DNA of 64,000 bases from Moraxella catarrhalis (GTDB lineage: Bacteria > Pseudomonadota > Gammaproteobacteria > Pseudomonadales > Moraxellaceae). A model generated the notes under the pieces. It worked only from the letters and a program-made list of their open reading frames with translations. It did not search any database and was not told where the DNA came from. How positions within the stretch are numbered: the stretch's first letter is position 1; each line of letters starts with the position of its first letter. The stretch spans positions 124,001 through 188,000 of the forward strand of contig NZ_LWAH01000012.1 of the NCBI RefSeq assembly GCF_001632285.1. Reading direction: 5' to 3'. The translations under genes were made by a program, and so were the position numbers. Below, piece by piece: positions 19,734-28,965 of this stretch.

Positions 19734-20120
19734 ATGGAACGCAATTACGGCACTGGTCGCCGCAAAACTTCTACCGCTCGTGTCTTCTTGTCAAAAGGCA
19801 CAGGTAACATTGTTGTTAATGGCAAATCATTGGACGAATATTTTGGTCGTGAAACTTCACGCATGGTTGTTCGTCAGCCTCTAGAGCTACTTGAGCTTAC
19901 TGACAGCGTCGATCTTTATATCACTGTTGTTGGCGGTGGTATCAATGGTCAAGCAGGTGCAATCCGTCACGGTATTACTCGTGCATTGATTGAATCTGAT
20001 GAAAGCCACAAGCCTGCACTTAAAGCAGCTGGCTTTGTAACTCGTGATGCTCGTGAAGTTGAGCGTAAAAAATTGGGTCTACGCAAAGCTCGTAAACGCC
20101 CACAATTTTCAAAACGCTAA
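19734..20120 (+). CDS. rpsI: 30S ribosomal protein S9
   Basis: 128 residues. It starts with the family's [15 protein letters not shown] and ends in the basic tail [11 protein letters not shown] that reaches the P-site tRNA on the ribosome. A near-perfect AAGGAGACATT precedes the ATG. Second gene of the rplM-rpsI operon, closed by the terminator at 20145. Confidence 0.98.
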   Translation: MERNYGTGRRKTSTARVFLSKGTGNIVVNGKSLDEYFGRETSRMVVRQPLELLELTDSVDLYITVVGGGINGQAGAIRHGITRALIESDESHKPALKAAGFVTRDAREVERKKLGLRKARKRPQFSKR

Positions 20121-20144
20121 TTCACACTTATCGTTTCAAAAAAG

Positions 20145-20169
20145 CTCTCGATTTATCGAGAGTTTTTTT
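20145..20169 (+). terminator. Terminator of the rplM-rpsI operon
   Basis: CTCTCGA and TCGAGAG form a perfect stem (20145-20162) around TTTA, followed by seven Ts, 24 bases after the rpsI stop. Confidence 0.92.
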
Positions 20170-20637
20170 ACACTTATTTTTCATCAGCTCATTAATCAAA
20201 TTATCGTGGTAAGTCAAAAATACCTATCAGTCTTATTGGTTTAATGACAGTTATTGCAAGTGCTAAATTTCTCAATTTTGAGTTAAATATTTGCAATTTC
20301 TGCGTATTTTATCAGCTTTAATGCAGAAAAAATTTTTAAAATATGGTAACATTATAGAGATAATCTTTTACGAAAATTTTAAGTATATTAGTTTTTTCAA
20401 ACCCTTTTAACCAGCTAATATGTGATAAAGATACATTTTCGTTCAATCACTCAATTTTTTTTTGACTTTTTTGATAAGTTTGTAAAAGAGTAATTTATTT
20501 TATTACAAAAATAGCTTAAAATAGTCATATTTAGCAAAAATAGGCACAGCAAATGTGGCAAATTTAATAAAAGTGTTTTATTATAGCCACACACCCAGTA
20601 TGGGAATATTCCCATTCTTTTTCTGGAGGAAGTTTTA
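20170..20637. other. Long leader or promoter region of petABC
   Basis: About 470 bases without a gene. It holds an imperfect hairpin from 20253 to 20297 with outer arms ATTGCAA/TTGCAAT, an inner CTCAA/TTGAG and a short AAAT/TTT match between. A perfect palindrome at 20600-20615 is listed separately. Several AT-rich -10-like words occur, but none has a good -35. The petABC promoter must be somewhere here. Confidence 0.5.
20600..20615. promoter_or_regulatory. Perfect 16-bp palindrome ahead of petA
   Basis: ATGGGAATATTCCCAT reads the same on both strands. It lies 9 bases before the GGAGGA ribosome site and 22 before the petA ATG. It could be a dimer-bound operator or an mRNA hairpin near the ribosome site. 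No known regulator is assigned. Confidence 0.5.
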
Positions 20638-21222
20638 ATGAGCCATGCCGAAGGCGTGAATATTAAACGCCGTAGAGTCCTGATTGCAACCACCGCTGCC
20701 ATTGGAGCAGTTGGTGTTGGAGCGATTGCCACCCCGTTTGTGCGATCTTGGTATCCGAGTGCCAAAGCAGAAGCTGCAGGTGCTGCTGTCGTTCAAGACA
20801 TTTCAGGCATCGAGAACGGTCAAATGATCACCGTTAAATATCGTGGCAAACCCATCTTTGTTGTCAAACGCACCGAAGAGATGGTAGCAAATCTTAGCAA
20901 AGTAACCCCAAAATTAAGCGATCCCAATTCTGAGGCTTCAGTTCAGCCTGAAGCGTGTAAAAATGAGACGCGTTCGCTACAACCTGAGCTTTTGGTGGTC
21001 GAAGGTGTGTGTACACATCTTGGCTGTGCACCAACCTACCGCCCTGAAGTTGGTGCAGCGGATTTAGGCGGTGCTGATTGGTTTGGTGGTTTCTTCTGTC
21101 CTTGCCATGGATCTTTGTATGATTTAGCCGGGCGTGTTTATAATGGCGTACCTGCCCCTACAAACCTACCTGTGCCAATTTATAGTATCGATGGCTCAAT
21201 CTTGACCGTTGGGGAGGCTTAA
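20638..21222 (+). CDS. petA: Ubiquinol-cytochrome c reductase, Rieske iron-sulfur subunit
   Basis: 194 residues. A Tat-type N-terminus (KRRRVLIATTA) leads into one membrane helix. The 2Fe-2S ligands are in CTHLGC (C125, H127; disulfide C130) and CPCHGS (C154, H157; disulfide C156). It takes electrons from ubiquinol at the outer face of the inner membrane and passes them to cytochrome c1. The ribosome site GGAGGA is strong. First gene of petABC; petB starts two bases after its stop. Confidence 0.97.
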   Translation: MSHAEGVNIKRRRVLIATTAAIGAVGVGAIATPFVRSWYPSAKAEAAGAAVVQDISGIENGQMITVKYRGKPIFVVKRTEEMVANLSKVTPKLSDPNSEASVQPEACKNETRSLQPELLVVEGVCTHLGCAPTYRPEVGAADLGGADWFGGFFCPCHGSLYDLAGRVYNGVPAPTNLPVPIYSIDGSILTVGEA

Positions 21223-21224
21223 TC

Positions 21225-22451
21225 ATGAGTATTGCTAAGAAGTTCATGAGCTGGGTAGATGCACGCTATCCTGCCACAGAAACTTATGAATACCATATGT
21301 CCAAATACTATGCACCAAAAAATTTCAACTTTTGGTATTTTTTTGGTGTCTTGTCAATGGTCGTCTTGGTGAACCAATTGGTAACAGGTATTTGGTTAAC
21401 CATGATGTTTAACCCAAGTGCTGAAGGCGCATTTGCATCGCTTGAATATATCATGCGTGATGTTAAAGGTGGTTGGCTAATTCGCTATATGCATTCAACA
21501 GGTGCATCTGCATTCTTTATCGTTGTTTATTTGCATATGTTCCGTGGTTTATTGTACGGCTCATATAAAAAACCGCGTGAGCTGGTTTGGCTGATCGGTA
21601 TGGGCATCTACCTATGCTTGATGGCTGAAGGCTTTTTTGGTTATTTACTCCCTTGGGGTAATATGTCTTATTGGGGTGCTCAGGTTATCTTGAATTTACC
21701 TGCTGCCATTCCGTTTATCGGTGATGCTTTGGCTGAATGGGTTCGTGGTGACTATCTGATCTCTGGTATCACTCTAAACCGCTTCTTTGCCTTGCATGTT
21801 ATCGCCATTCCTTTAGTTTTGGTTGGTTTGGTATTCATGCACTTAGTGGCATTGCACCATGTTGGATCAAACAACCCAGATGGTATTGATATCAAAAAAC
21901 TCAAAGACAAAAATGGTGTACCGCTTGATGGCGTTCCATTCCATCCATACTATACTGTGCATGACATGGTCGGTATTGTTGTCTTCTTTATCTGTTTCTT
22001 TGCTGTTGTATTTTTTGTACCTGAGGGGGGCGGCTACTTCCTAGAAAAGCCAAACTTTGAGGTTGCAAATGCACTAAAAACACCGCCACACATTGCACCT
22101 GTATGGTACTATATGCCATTTTATGCCATCTTGCGTGCAGTACCTCATAAACTTGGTGGTGTTATCGCTATGGGTGCTGCTATTGCCGTATTGTTTGTTC
22201 TACCATGGTTAGATCGCTCACCAGTACGCTCTATTCGTTATAAAGGCATGTTATCAAAAATTGCATTAGCAATCTTTGTTGTCAGCTTTGTTACTCTAGG
22301 CTATCTGGGTGGTACAGCTTCAACCCCAACTGCAACAATTATTGGTCGTATTTGTACCATACTCTACTTCCTATATTTCTTATTGATGCCATTTTATACA
22401 TCGATTGAGAAGTGTAAACAACCACCAGAACGCGTTACCGGAGGCCACTGA
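21225..22451 (+). CDS. petB: Ubiquinol-cytochrome c reductase, cytochrome b subunit
   Basis: 408 residues with eight hydrophobic helices. The haem-ligand histidines are visible in the second and fourth helices (MHSTGASAFF, YLHMF, FFALHVIAIP, FMHLVALHHVG). The Qo-site loop sequence here reads PFYAILRAVPHKLGG in the region where the PEWY-type motif lies. The ribosome site GGGGAGG is inside the end of petA. It shares one base with the petC start (TGATG). It carries quinol oxidation and reduction sites of the bc1 complex. Confidence 0.97.
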   Translation: MSIAKKFMSWVDARYPATETYEYHMSKYYAPKNFNFWYFFGVLSMVVLVNQLVTGIWLTMMFNPSAEGAFASLEYIMRDVKGGWLIRYMHSTGASAFFIVVYLHMFRGLLYGSYKKPRELVWLIGMGIYLCLMAEGFFGYLLPWGNMSYWGAQVILNLPAAIPFIGDALAEWVRGDYLISGITLNRFFALHVIAIPLVLVGLVFMHLVALHHVGSNNPDGIDIKKLKDKNGVPLDGVPFHPYYTVHDMVGIVVFFICFFAVVFFVPEGGGYFLEKPNFEVANALKTPPHIAPVWYYMPFYAILRAVPHKLGGVIAMGAAIAVLFVLPWLDRSPVRSIRYKGMLSKIALAIFVVSFVTLGYLGGTASTPTATIIGRICTILYFLYFLLMPFYTSIEKCKQPPERVTGGH

Positions 22452-23176
22452 TGAAAGTACTTAATTCACTGATCAAATTTGGTGCAGGTGCGGTATTGGC
22501 AACGGTTGGTGCTTTTGCCAGTACCAACGCCCTAGCCTCTGGTGGTCATGGTTGTGGTGAATATACCGAAGCTGATGGTACGGTTGTTACCTTAGAATGT
22601 AGCAAAGCTCCAATTGATTTAACCAACAAAGGCTCACTGCAACGCGGTGCTGCCATGTTTATGAATTATTGTGCAGGTTGCCACTCAGCCCAATATGTGC
22701 GTCATTCAAGATTGGCTCAAGATTTAAACATCCCACCTGAATTGGTTGAAAAATATTTGCTTGTCACAGGTGATGCCATTGGTGACCATATTAATGCAGG
22801 GATTGACCCAGAACTACAAAGCCAATGGTTTGGTGCTGCACCGCCTGATTTGTCTTTAGAGACTCGCCTGCGTGGTGATGACTGGGTCTATACTTATTTA
22901 CTGTCATTCTATGAAGACCCAAGCCGTCCTTGGGGGGCTAATAACCTAGTACTTGCAAATGCAGCCATGCCTCATGTTCTTCATAATCTACAAGAAGAAC
23001 TTGGCAAAGAAGAATATGAAGCGCGTGTTGGCGATTTGGTCAACTTCATGGCATGGATGGCTGAACCTGTTCGCCATGACCGTAAGATTTATGGTGCTTT
23101 TGTTATTTTATTCTTATTAATTTTATTAATTCCAGTTTATCTGCTCAATAAAGAATTCTGGAAAGATGTCAAATAA
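22451..23176 (+). CDS. petC: Ubiquinol-cytochrome c reductase, cytochrome c1 subunit
   Basis: 241 residues. A signal peptide (MKVLNSLIKFGAGAVLAT, ending near ALAS) is followed by the haem site CAGCH (C74, C77, H78). The sixth ligand is probably the Met in NAAMPHVL. One C-terminal helix (FVILFLLILLIPVYLL) anchors it. Its ATG overlaps the petB stop, so it is translationally coupled. It hands electrons to soluble c cytochromes such as c4 or c5 encoded at 61.5-62.8 kb. Confidence 0.97.
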   Translation: MKVLNSLIKFGAGAVLATVGAFASTNALASGGHGCGEYTEADGTVVTLECSKAPIDLTNKGSLQRGAAMFMNYCAGCHSAQYVRHSRLAQDLNIPPELVEKYLLVTGDAIGDHINAGIDPELQSQWFGAAPPDLSLETRLRGDDWVYTYLLSFYEDPSRPWGANNLVLANAAMPHVLHNLQEELGKEEYEARVGDLVNFMAWMAEPVRHDRKIYGAFVILFLLILLIPVYLLNKEFWKDVK

Positions 23177-23184
23177 AATCTGCC

Positions 23185-23214
23185 AAAAAAGACCGAAAAT
23201 ATTCGGTCTTTTTT
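23185..23214 (+). terminator. Terminator of petABC
   Basis: GACCGAA (23191-23197) and TTCGGTC (23202-23208), extended by A6 and T6 to a 13-bp stem around AATA. It starts 8 bases after the petC stop. Confidence 0.92.
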
Positions 23215-23313
23215 ATTTTTATACAAATAATGATGTTAGGTCTAAGCACATAATTTCACACTTAAAGCAAAAATTTTGATACACTAAGAGGCTCATTTAT
23301 ATCATCGCTACAC

Positions 23314-23937
23314 ATGGCAAATTTACCTCATCTTTCTTTAACACAATTTATTCTTTATGCTGATCATGGAATTAATAGCCATATCGTACGGCTATTGCTT
23401 GAAGAAAAACACTTAAATTATGAAACTGTGTTCATTGGTGAGGAGCGCCCTGAAGAGCTGATTGAGCTAAATCCTTATCACACCCTGCCCATATTGGTCA
23501 ATCGAGACATTTCACTATATGAACATAATGTCATCTTTGAGTATCTTGAAGAACGCCACCGAGTCCCACGGCTGATGCCTGATGCACCAAGTGAGCGAGC
23601 CAAAGTGCGTCAACTGGCGTGGCGACTACAAAAAGACTGGCTAAAGCACGGCTATACTCTACTGACCCATTCTGACAGCTTTGATATTCAGGCTGCGACA
23701 GCCGCCAGAAAGTCATTAAGCGATTCACTGGTAACAATCGCACCGCTGTTTGGGCATAAACCGTATTTTATGTCGGATACTTTTGGATGGTGTGATGTGT
23801 TATTACTGCCACTACTTTGGCGACTAAATAAAATGGGCGTTCATCTTCCGACACATCTCATACGCCCGTTAATACACTATCAAGAACAGCAATTTGCCAG
23901 ACCAAGCTTTATTAATAGTATTTCTTTTAAGGAATGA
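23314..23937 (+). CDS. sspA: Stringent starvation protein A (GST-fold)
   Basis: 207 residues with a glutathione-S-transferase fold: thioredoxin-like half ending in NPYHTLPILVNRDISLYEHNVI, then a helical half. SspA proteins bind RNA polymerase rather than glutathione and alter transcription in starvation and acid stress in E. coli. Position after the bc1 genes and before sspB is the classic order petABC-sspA-sspB. The ATG at 23314 has a poor ribosome site. The end overlaps the region that starts sspB. Confidence 0.93.
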   Translation: MANLPHLSLTQFILYADHGINSHIVRLLLEEKHLNYETVFIGEERPEELIELNPYHTLPILVNRDISLYEHNVIFEYLEERHRVPRLMPDAPSERAKVRQLAWRLQKDWLKHGYTLLTHSDSFDIQAATAARKSLSDSLVTIAPLFGHKPYFMSDTFGWCDVLLLPLLWRLNKMGVHLPTHLIRPLIHYQEQQFARPSFINSISFKE

Positions 23938-23939
23938 TT

Positions 23940-24329
23940 ATGACCCCAAAACGCCCTTATATCGTACGTGCTTTTCATGAATGGATAGAGGATAACGATT
24001 TTACCCCCTATCTGATGATTGATGCGACACATGACGATGTTGTTGCACCGCTTGAGTATGCCCAAGATGGTCGCTTGGTGCTAGCCGCTTCTTATCAAGC
24101 CACGCACAATCTACAAATTCATAATGATGCCATTAGTTTTACTGCCAGATTTGGCGGTGTCTCTTCTGATATTTGGATACCCATGGCAGCCTTGATGGCA
24201 ATATATGCCAAAGAAGACCCCAAGCATGGTGCATTTTTTGATCCTGGCGAATATGCCAATCATCAATCGCCCAAAACCGATGAAGATCGACCAACTTTAA
24301 AAGGCTCAACGCTCAGAGTATTGGACTAG
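23940..24329 (+). CDS. sspB: ClpXP adaptor SspB
   Basis: 129 residues from the ATG at 23940, six bases after AAGGA. An ATG at 23934 overlaps the sspA stop but sits right against the ribosome site. It begins RPYIVRAFHEWIEDNDFTPYL, the substrate-binding SspB domain that hands ssrA-tagged proteins to ClpX. The C-terminus ends in LKGSTLRVLD, which fits the short ClpX-binding peptide (LxxVxD-like) of the family. It is coupled to sspA. Confidence 0.93.
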   Translation: MTPKRPYIVRAFHEWIEDNDFTPYLMIDATHDDVVAPLEYAQDGRLVLAASYQATHNLQIHNDAISFTARFGGVSSDIWIPMAALMAIYAKEDPKHGAFFDPGEYANHQSPKTDEDRPTLKGSTLRVLD

Positions 24330-24332
24330 CCA

Positions 24333-25125
24333 ATGTGCATTGTTGCTTTGGCTTGACAGGTGTTACCTAAGACACCACTGTTATTAATCTCAAATCGAGA
24401 TGAATTTTATGCGCGTCCAACCTTACCGCTGCACGCCTGTGATGGTATTATTGCAGGGCGAGACAAGCAGGCGGGTGGCACTTGGATGGGTGTGAATCTA
24501 TCAGGTCGCTGGGCAGTTTTGACCAATTTTCGTGATGGACAGGATAAAAAATTGTACGCCACCTCGCATGGCACATTGGTGCAAAATTATCTTGACTCAC
24601 AAATGACACCATTACAATTTTTGACATGCTTAAAACCATCACAAACAGATTATGCAGGATTTAATCTCATTGTCGGTGATCGCACTCAAGCTGCCTACAT
24701 GAGCAACAAAGGCGTAGCACCAACCTTACTGGCATGGCGTGTATACCTTATCACATGGTCTTATCAGTGATGAATGGTTTAAATGCACACATTTAAGAAT
24801 GCATTTTTATCAAGAAATTCTACCTTTAGTCAGGCAAAACCTTGATTTTGATGGTTTGATCATCACGCCAAAGTTAAGCCAAGCGGTGTGGCAAGTGCTT
24901 GAAGATACACAAAAAGCCAAGGATAATCAATTGCCCAATACAGGTGTTGATCTATATTTGGAGCGGTTATTATCCAGTATTTTTATTCAAAGCTCAAATT
25001 ATGGTACACGGGTTTCAAATTTACTGTGTCTTCAAAATCATCATCTGACTTGGCAAGAAAAACAGCAACAGGGTAAGCATATGGGTCAAATATTTTCTTG
25101 GTCTGGTCATTTACAATACAAATAA
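24333..25125 (+). pseudogene. NRDE-family (TANGO2-like) protein, broken by a nonsense codon and a frameshift
   Basis: The intact family starts MCxxAFAWQ and carries NRDEF and GGTWMG. Here ATG at 24333 gives MCIVALA, then TGA at 24354-24356 exactly where the conserved Trp (TGG) is expected. The frame continues with QVLPKTPLLLISNRDEFYARP and AGRDKQAGGTWMG up to about 24735. Homology then moves to the next frame (HGVYTLSHGLISDEWFKC), needing one extra or two missing bases near 24725-24740, and ends at 25125. Two independent lesions point to a decayed gene, although two read errors cannot be excluded. The biochemical role of NRDE proteins is uncertain. Confidence 0.82.
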
Positions 25126-25155
25126 AAAACCATCGACAGTTTGCCGATGGTTTTT
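25125..25155. terminator. Bidirectional terminator between the NRDE gene and clpB
   Basis: AAAAACCATCG (25125-25135) pairs with CGATGGTTTTT (25145-25155), an 11-bp stem with a 9-base loop and T runs on both strands. Confidence 0.9.
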
Positions 25156-25177
25156 GATGATAGGCTAGATCAACAAA

Positions 25178-27754
25178 TCAGCTATAACGCAGCTTATTAA
25201 AGGTGAATTGATCATTCAACCACTCAACAAAGATGGTATCTCCCGTGGTGAACTCACCAGATAATAAAAGTTGTGCTAATGGATTTTCAATCTCTTGCTG
25301 AATCGCACGCTTCAATGGGCGAGCACCAAAGACAGGATCATAACCCACCGATACCAAATGATTCATCGCCTCATCACTCACACTAAGGCCAAGCTCACGC
25401 TCTTTAAGGCGTGTACGCAAACGATCAAGCTGAATTTCAGCAATGCCCGTCATTTGATCTGCACCCAAACCATGAAAGACAACAATCTCATCGATACGGT
25501 TGATAAATTCTGGTCTAAAATGTCCAGTGACCGACGCCATTACCGCAGTCTTGATGTCTTCATAAGGCGAGTCTGTCATCTCATGGATCGCATGACTGCC
25601 TAAGTTACTGGTCATAATGATGACAGTATTTTTAAAGTTCACCACACGACCTTGACTGTCAGTCAATCGACCATCATCAAGCACCTGCAGTAAGATATTA
25701 AAGACATCTGGATGTGCTTTTTCAACTTCATCAAAGAGTACAACGCTGTACGGCTTACGGCGTACCGCTTCGGTCAGCACACCTCCTTCTTCATAACCGA
25801 CATAACCTGGAGGTGCACCCACCAAGCGTGAAACACTGTGCTTTTCCATGTACTCACTCATATCGATACGAACCATCGCATCTTCAGAGTCAAATAAGAA
25901 ATTTGCCAATGCCTTAGTCAGCTCAGTTTTACCCACGCCCGTCGGTCCCAAAAATAAGAAAGAACCGCTTGGCTTATTAGGATCTGACAAGCCCGAACGG
26001 CTGCGTCGTACCGCATTTGCGACCGCCGCCACTGCCTCATTTTGACCGATGACACGCTCATGTAATACATCTTCCATCGCCAACAGTTTATTACGCTCAC
26101 CTTGAAGCATTTTGGCAACAGGAATGCCTGTGGCATGCGACACAACCTCAGCGATTTCGTTATCAGTCACTTTATTACGAAGTAGCTTGGGTGCATGTTC
26201 TGGCTCATCTGTCTGCTCTTCTGCCAATTGCTTTTCAAGTGCAATGATTTCACCATATTGTAGCTGTGAAGCACGAGCATAATCCCCTTCACGCAATGCT
26301 TTTTCTAAGGTGATGCGTGCGGTATCTAGCTTGGCTTGAAGCTGTTTACTTTTTTCAACACCTACTTTTTCAGCTTTCCAAACCTCTTCAAGCTCACTAT
26401 ACTGTTTTTGTGCGTCATCAATTTGCTGCTCAAGTGATTTGACTTGTGATTTTGCACCAGCATCTTCTTCATTTTTTACAGCTTCTAGCTGCATTTTTAG
26501 CTGAATGATACGACGATCTAGCTTATCCAAACTTTCAGGCTTACTATCAAGCTCCATTTTGATACGGCTGGCAGCTTCATCAATCAAATCAATTGCCTTA
26601 TCTGGCAGCTGACGATCGGTGATATAGCGGTGGCTCATCTTAGCGGCAGCAATGATGGCCGAATCCATAATTTTGACACCATGGTGTAGCTCATAACGCT
26701 CTTTTAGACCACGCAAAATGGCGATGGTATCTTCAACAGTCGGCTCATCTACCAAGACTTTTTGGAAACGACGCTCAAGTGCTGGATCTTTTTCAATATA
26801 TTGACGATACTCATCCAAAGTTGTTGCACCCACACAGCGTAACTCACCACGAGCAAGTGCAGGCTTAAGCATATTGCCAGCATCCATTGCACCACTGGTC
26901 TTACCAGCACCCACCATGGTATGTAGCTCATCAATAAATAAAATGATATTGCCGTCTTGTTTGGCAAGCTCATTTAGCACCGCTTTTAGTCGCTCCTCAA
27001 ACTCACCATGATATTTCGCACCAGCAATCAAAGAACCCATATCCAGCGATAGCACGCTTTTATTTCTTAGGCTTTCAGGCACTTCACCATTAACGATACG
27101 CTGAGCAAGCCCTTCAACGATGGCAGTTTTACCAACACCTGCTTCACCGATAAGCACTGGATTATTTTTGGTACGGCGAGATAACACCTGTACAGTACGG
27201 CGAATTTCATCATCACGCCCAATCACAGGGTCAAGCTTACCTGCCATCGCACGCTCAGTAAGATTGATGGTATATTTATCTAATGCTTGTCGATTTTGTT
27301 CACTATTTTGATTGGTCACAGCCTCATCTCCTCGAATATTTTTCATAATTGTTTGTAAATTTTGGGCGGTCACACCTGATGATACAAAGGCTTTATTGAG
27401 TGATTTATTCTCAAATAGTGCCAAAATCAGCCATTCAATCGGTACAAACTCATCGCCTGCTTTGGCCGCATAATTTTCTGTTGCCTGTAAGACCTTGATA
27501 GTTTCAGGTGATAAATTCACTTGTCCTGTGGGCTGATTGATCACCGCTTGATAAGAAAGCAGTGTCTTAATCTCATCTTGTAGCCGTGCTAAATTTGCAC
27601 CGCTCGCCTCAATGATGGACAGTGCAGTATGATTATCAGCCACAGCACTCAGCAAATGCACAGGGGCAATTGCAGTATGATGATGCCCAAGACTGCTTTG
27701 CTGTGCCCCACGAATAACCTCTTGCAGTGTTCGAGTATATTTCTCAAAATTCAT
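25178..27754 (-). CDS. clpB: ATP-dependent protein disaggregase ClpB
   Basis: Hexameric AAA+ chaperone that extracts proteins from aggregates together with DnaK. 858 residues from the ATG at 27754 (AAGGA seven bases ahead), almost the same as E. coli ClpB; a longer TTG-started frame to 27838 is rejected. In order: Clp N domain ([16 protein letters not shown]), first Walker A GEAGVGKT, the coiled-coil middle domain (from about 400 to 520) and second Walker [15 protein letters not shown] with Walker [13 protein letters not shown] sigma32-like promoter lies about 100 bases upstream. Confidence 0.97.
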   Translation of the reverse strand: MNFEKYTRTLQEVIRGAQQSSLGHHHTAIAPVHLLSAVADNHTALSIIEASGANLARLQDEIKTLLSYQAVINQPTGQVNLSPETIKVLQATENYAAKAGDEFVPIEWLILALFENKSLNKAFVSSGVTAQNLQTIMKNIRGDEAVTNQNSEQNRQALDKYTINLTERAMAGKLDPVIGRDDEIRRTVQVLSRRTKNNPVLIGEAGVGKTAIVEGLAQRIVNGEVPESLRNKSVLSLDMGSLIAGAKYHGEFEERLKAVLNELAKQDGNIILFIDELHTMVGAGKTSGAMDAGNMLKPALARGELRCVGATTLDEYRQYIEKDPALERRFQKVLVDEPTVEDTIAILRGLKERYELHHGVKIMDSAIIAAAKMSHRYITDRQLPDKAIDLIDEAASRIKMELDSKPESLDKLDRRIIQLKMQLEAVKNEEDAGAKSQVKSLEQQIDDAQKQYSELEEVWKAEKVGVEKSKQLQAKLDTARITLEKALREGDYARASQLQYGEIIALEKQLAEEQTDEPEHAPKLLRNKVTDNEIAEVVSHATGIPVAKMLQGERNKLLAMEDVLHERVIGQNEAVAAVANAVRRSRSGLSDPNKPSGSFLFLGPTGVGKTELTKALANFLFDSEDAMVRIDMSEYMEKHSVSRLVGAPPGYVGYEEGGVLTEAVRRKPYSVVLFDEVEKAHPDVFNILLQVLDDGRLTDSQGRVVNFKNTVIIMTSNLGSHAIHEMTDSPYEDIKTAVMASVTGHFRPEFINRIDEIVVFHGLGADQMTGIAEIQLDRLRTRLKERELGLSVSDEAMNHLVSVGYDPVFGARPLKRAIQQEIENPLAQLLLSGEFTTGDTIFVEWLNDQFTFNKLRYS

Positions 27755-27849
27755 ATAATTATCCTTAAATATAATCATTGGCACTATATATTCATTAAGA
27801 TTTATTAATGACAAAATATCAATAAATATACATTGCATTATTGGCTATT

Positions 27850-27878
27850 ATATGGTAGATAGTGCTAGATTTTTCAAT
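27850..27878 (-). promoter_or_regulatory. Sigma32-type heat-shock promoter of clpB
   Basis: On the minus strand ATTGAAA (27872-27878) and TACCATAT (27850-27857) are exactly 14 bp apart, against the E. coli consensus CTTGAAA-N14-CCCCATNT. The match is 6 of 7 and about 6 of 8. The position, about 95 bases before the clpB ATG, fits. Confidence 0.65.
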
Positions 27879-28160
27879 AGTGGGCTAAAGTTATCCACAA
27901 CTATTTTTATAAATTATTGATTTTACTCATATAATAATTTTTTAATCAGATAGTCTAAATCACAAAAGTATCGCCCTATGATATTCATCGGATGAATAAA
28001 AATATATTTTCTTAACAATAAAAAAACAGGGTTAATGGCTTACCCTGTTATCATAATCATGATCATTGATGTCATGTGTGGTGATATCAATTCGTTTTGC
28101 TTTAAAGGTTTACTTATCAGACGATAAACCAAGCTTATACAAACTAAATCCATACAACTC
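27879..28160. other. Gap between the clpB promoter and the ABC transporter genes
   Basis: Roughly 280 bases without a gene. It holds the 3' terminator of the ABC genes (28015-28049), a perfect DnaA-box word TTATCCACA at 27891-27899 that is probably chance, and an AT-rich imperfect palindrome near 28050-28070. Confidence 0.45.
28015..28049 (-). terminator. Terminator after the ABC transporter ATPase gene
   Basis: AACAGGGT (28025-28032) pairs with ACCCTGTT (42-49 of the same line), 8 bp with a 9-base loop. On the minus strand it is followed by a run of seven Ts. It lies about 110 bases past the ATPase stop. Confidence 0.75.
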
Positions 28161-28955
28161 TCAGCCCAAAATCAAGCGATCATCTTCCACCTTTTCACCA
28201 CGAGTTTTTTCAAACATATTTAATAAGTCTTGAACATTCATGCCCTGCCTTTTATCCCCTGATACATCCAGCATCACTTGACCTTGGTGGAGCATGACAG
28301 TACGAGTGCCATGCGTGAGTGCTTGTTGCATGGAATGCGTCACCATCATCGTAGTCAGACGCCCTTCACTGACAATTTTATCAGTCAAATCCAAAACAAA
28401 AGCAGCGGTTTTTGGATCGAGTGCCGCCGTATGCTCATCTAGCAGCAAAATTTTTGAGGGCTGTAGGCTTGCCATCAACAGGCTGACCGCCTGACGCTGA
28501 CCGCCTGACAAAAGTCCCATACGATCAGTTAGGCGATTTTCCAACCCAAGTTTTAAGATGGATAGCTTTTCACGAAATAACTCACGATTTTTGTGATTTA
28601 ACGCACCTGCTAAGCCACGCATACCGCCACGCTTGTAAGCCAGTGCCATATTCTCCTCAATGGTGAGTGCCTCACAAGTACCTGCCATGGGGTCTTGAAA
28701 AACACGCGCCACTTGTTTGGCACGCTGATGCGTCTTTAAGCGAGTGACATCTTGACCATTAATTTTGATGCTGCCGCTATCGACACGCACCGCCCCACTG
28801 ATGGCGTTTAAGAAAGTGGATTTACCAGCACCATTGGTACCAATCACTGTCACAAACTCGCCATCAGCAATTGATAACGACAGTCCGCGCAGTGCAGGAT
28901 TTTCGATGGGCGTACCAAGATTAAAGGTTAGGCGAAGATCGGTAGCTTGTAACAT
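28161..28955 (-). CDS. ABC transporter ATP-binding protein
   Basis: 264 residues, cytoplasmic. Walker A GTNGAGKST near residue 37, signature LSGGQRQAVSLLMA, Walker B ILLLDEHTAALD, and the switch histidine in MMVTHSMQQAL. With the LIV-type permease upstream (10 bases away) and the ABC_sub_bind-type lipoproteins it forms an importer of the group that includes the tryptophan or tyrosine transport systems. The substrate is not visible from the sequence. Confidence 0.93.
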   Translation of the reverse strand: MLQATDLRLTFNLGTPIENPALRGLSLSIADGEFVTVIGTNGAGKSTFLNAISGAVRVDSGSIKINGQDVTRLKTHQRAKQVARVFQDPMAGTCEALTIEENMALAYKRGGMRGLAGALNHKNRELFREKLSILKLGLENRLTDRMGLLSGGQRQAVSLLMASLQPSKILLLDEHTAALDPKTAAFVLDLTDKIVSEGRLTTMMVTHSMQQALTHGTRTVMLHQGQVMLDVSGDKRQGMNVQDLLNMFEKTRGEKVEDDRLILG

Positions 28956-28965
28956 GGTACACTCC

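Noticed and set aside
24354..24356. TGA read as tryptophan or selenocysteine in the NRDE gene
   Set aside because: TGA is used as a normal stop elsewhere in the window, for example at petB and ubiA's neighbour, and Trp is encoded by TGG throughout. A separate frameshift in the same gene supports decay.
27891..27899. Perfect DnaA box TTATCCACA upstream of clpB
   Set aside because: Single occurrence; about one exact match is expected by chance in a window this AT-rich. There is no origin-like cluster of boxes and no dnaA or dnaN gene.
28050..28070. Fur-box-like AT palindrome near the ABC gene terminator
   Set aside because: Not in front of any start codon and only partly matches the consensus.
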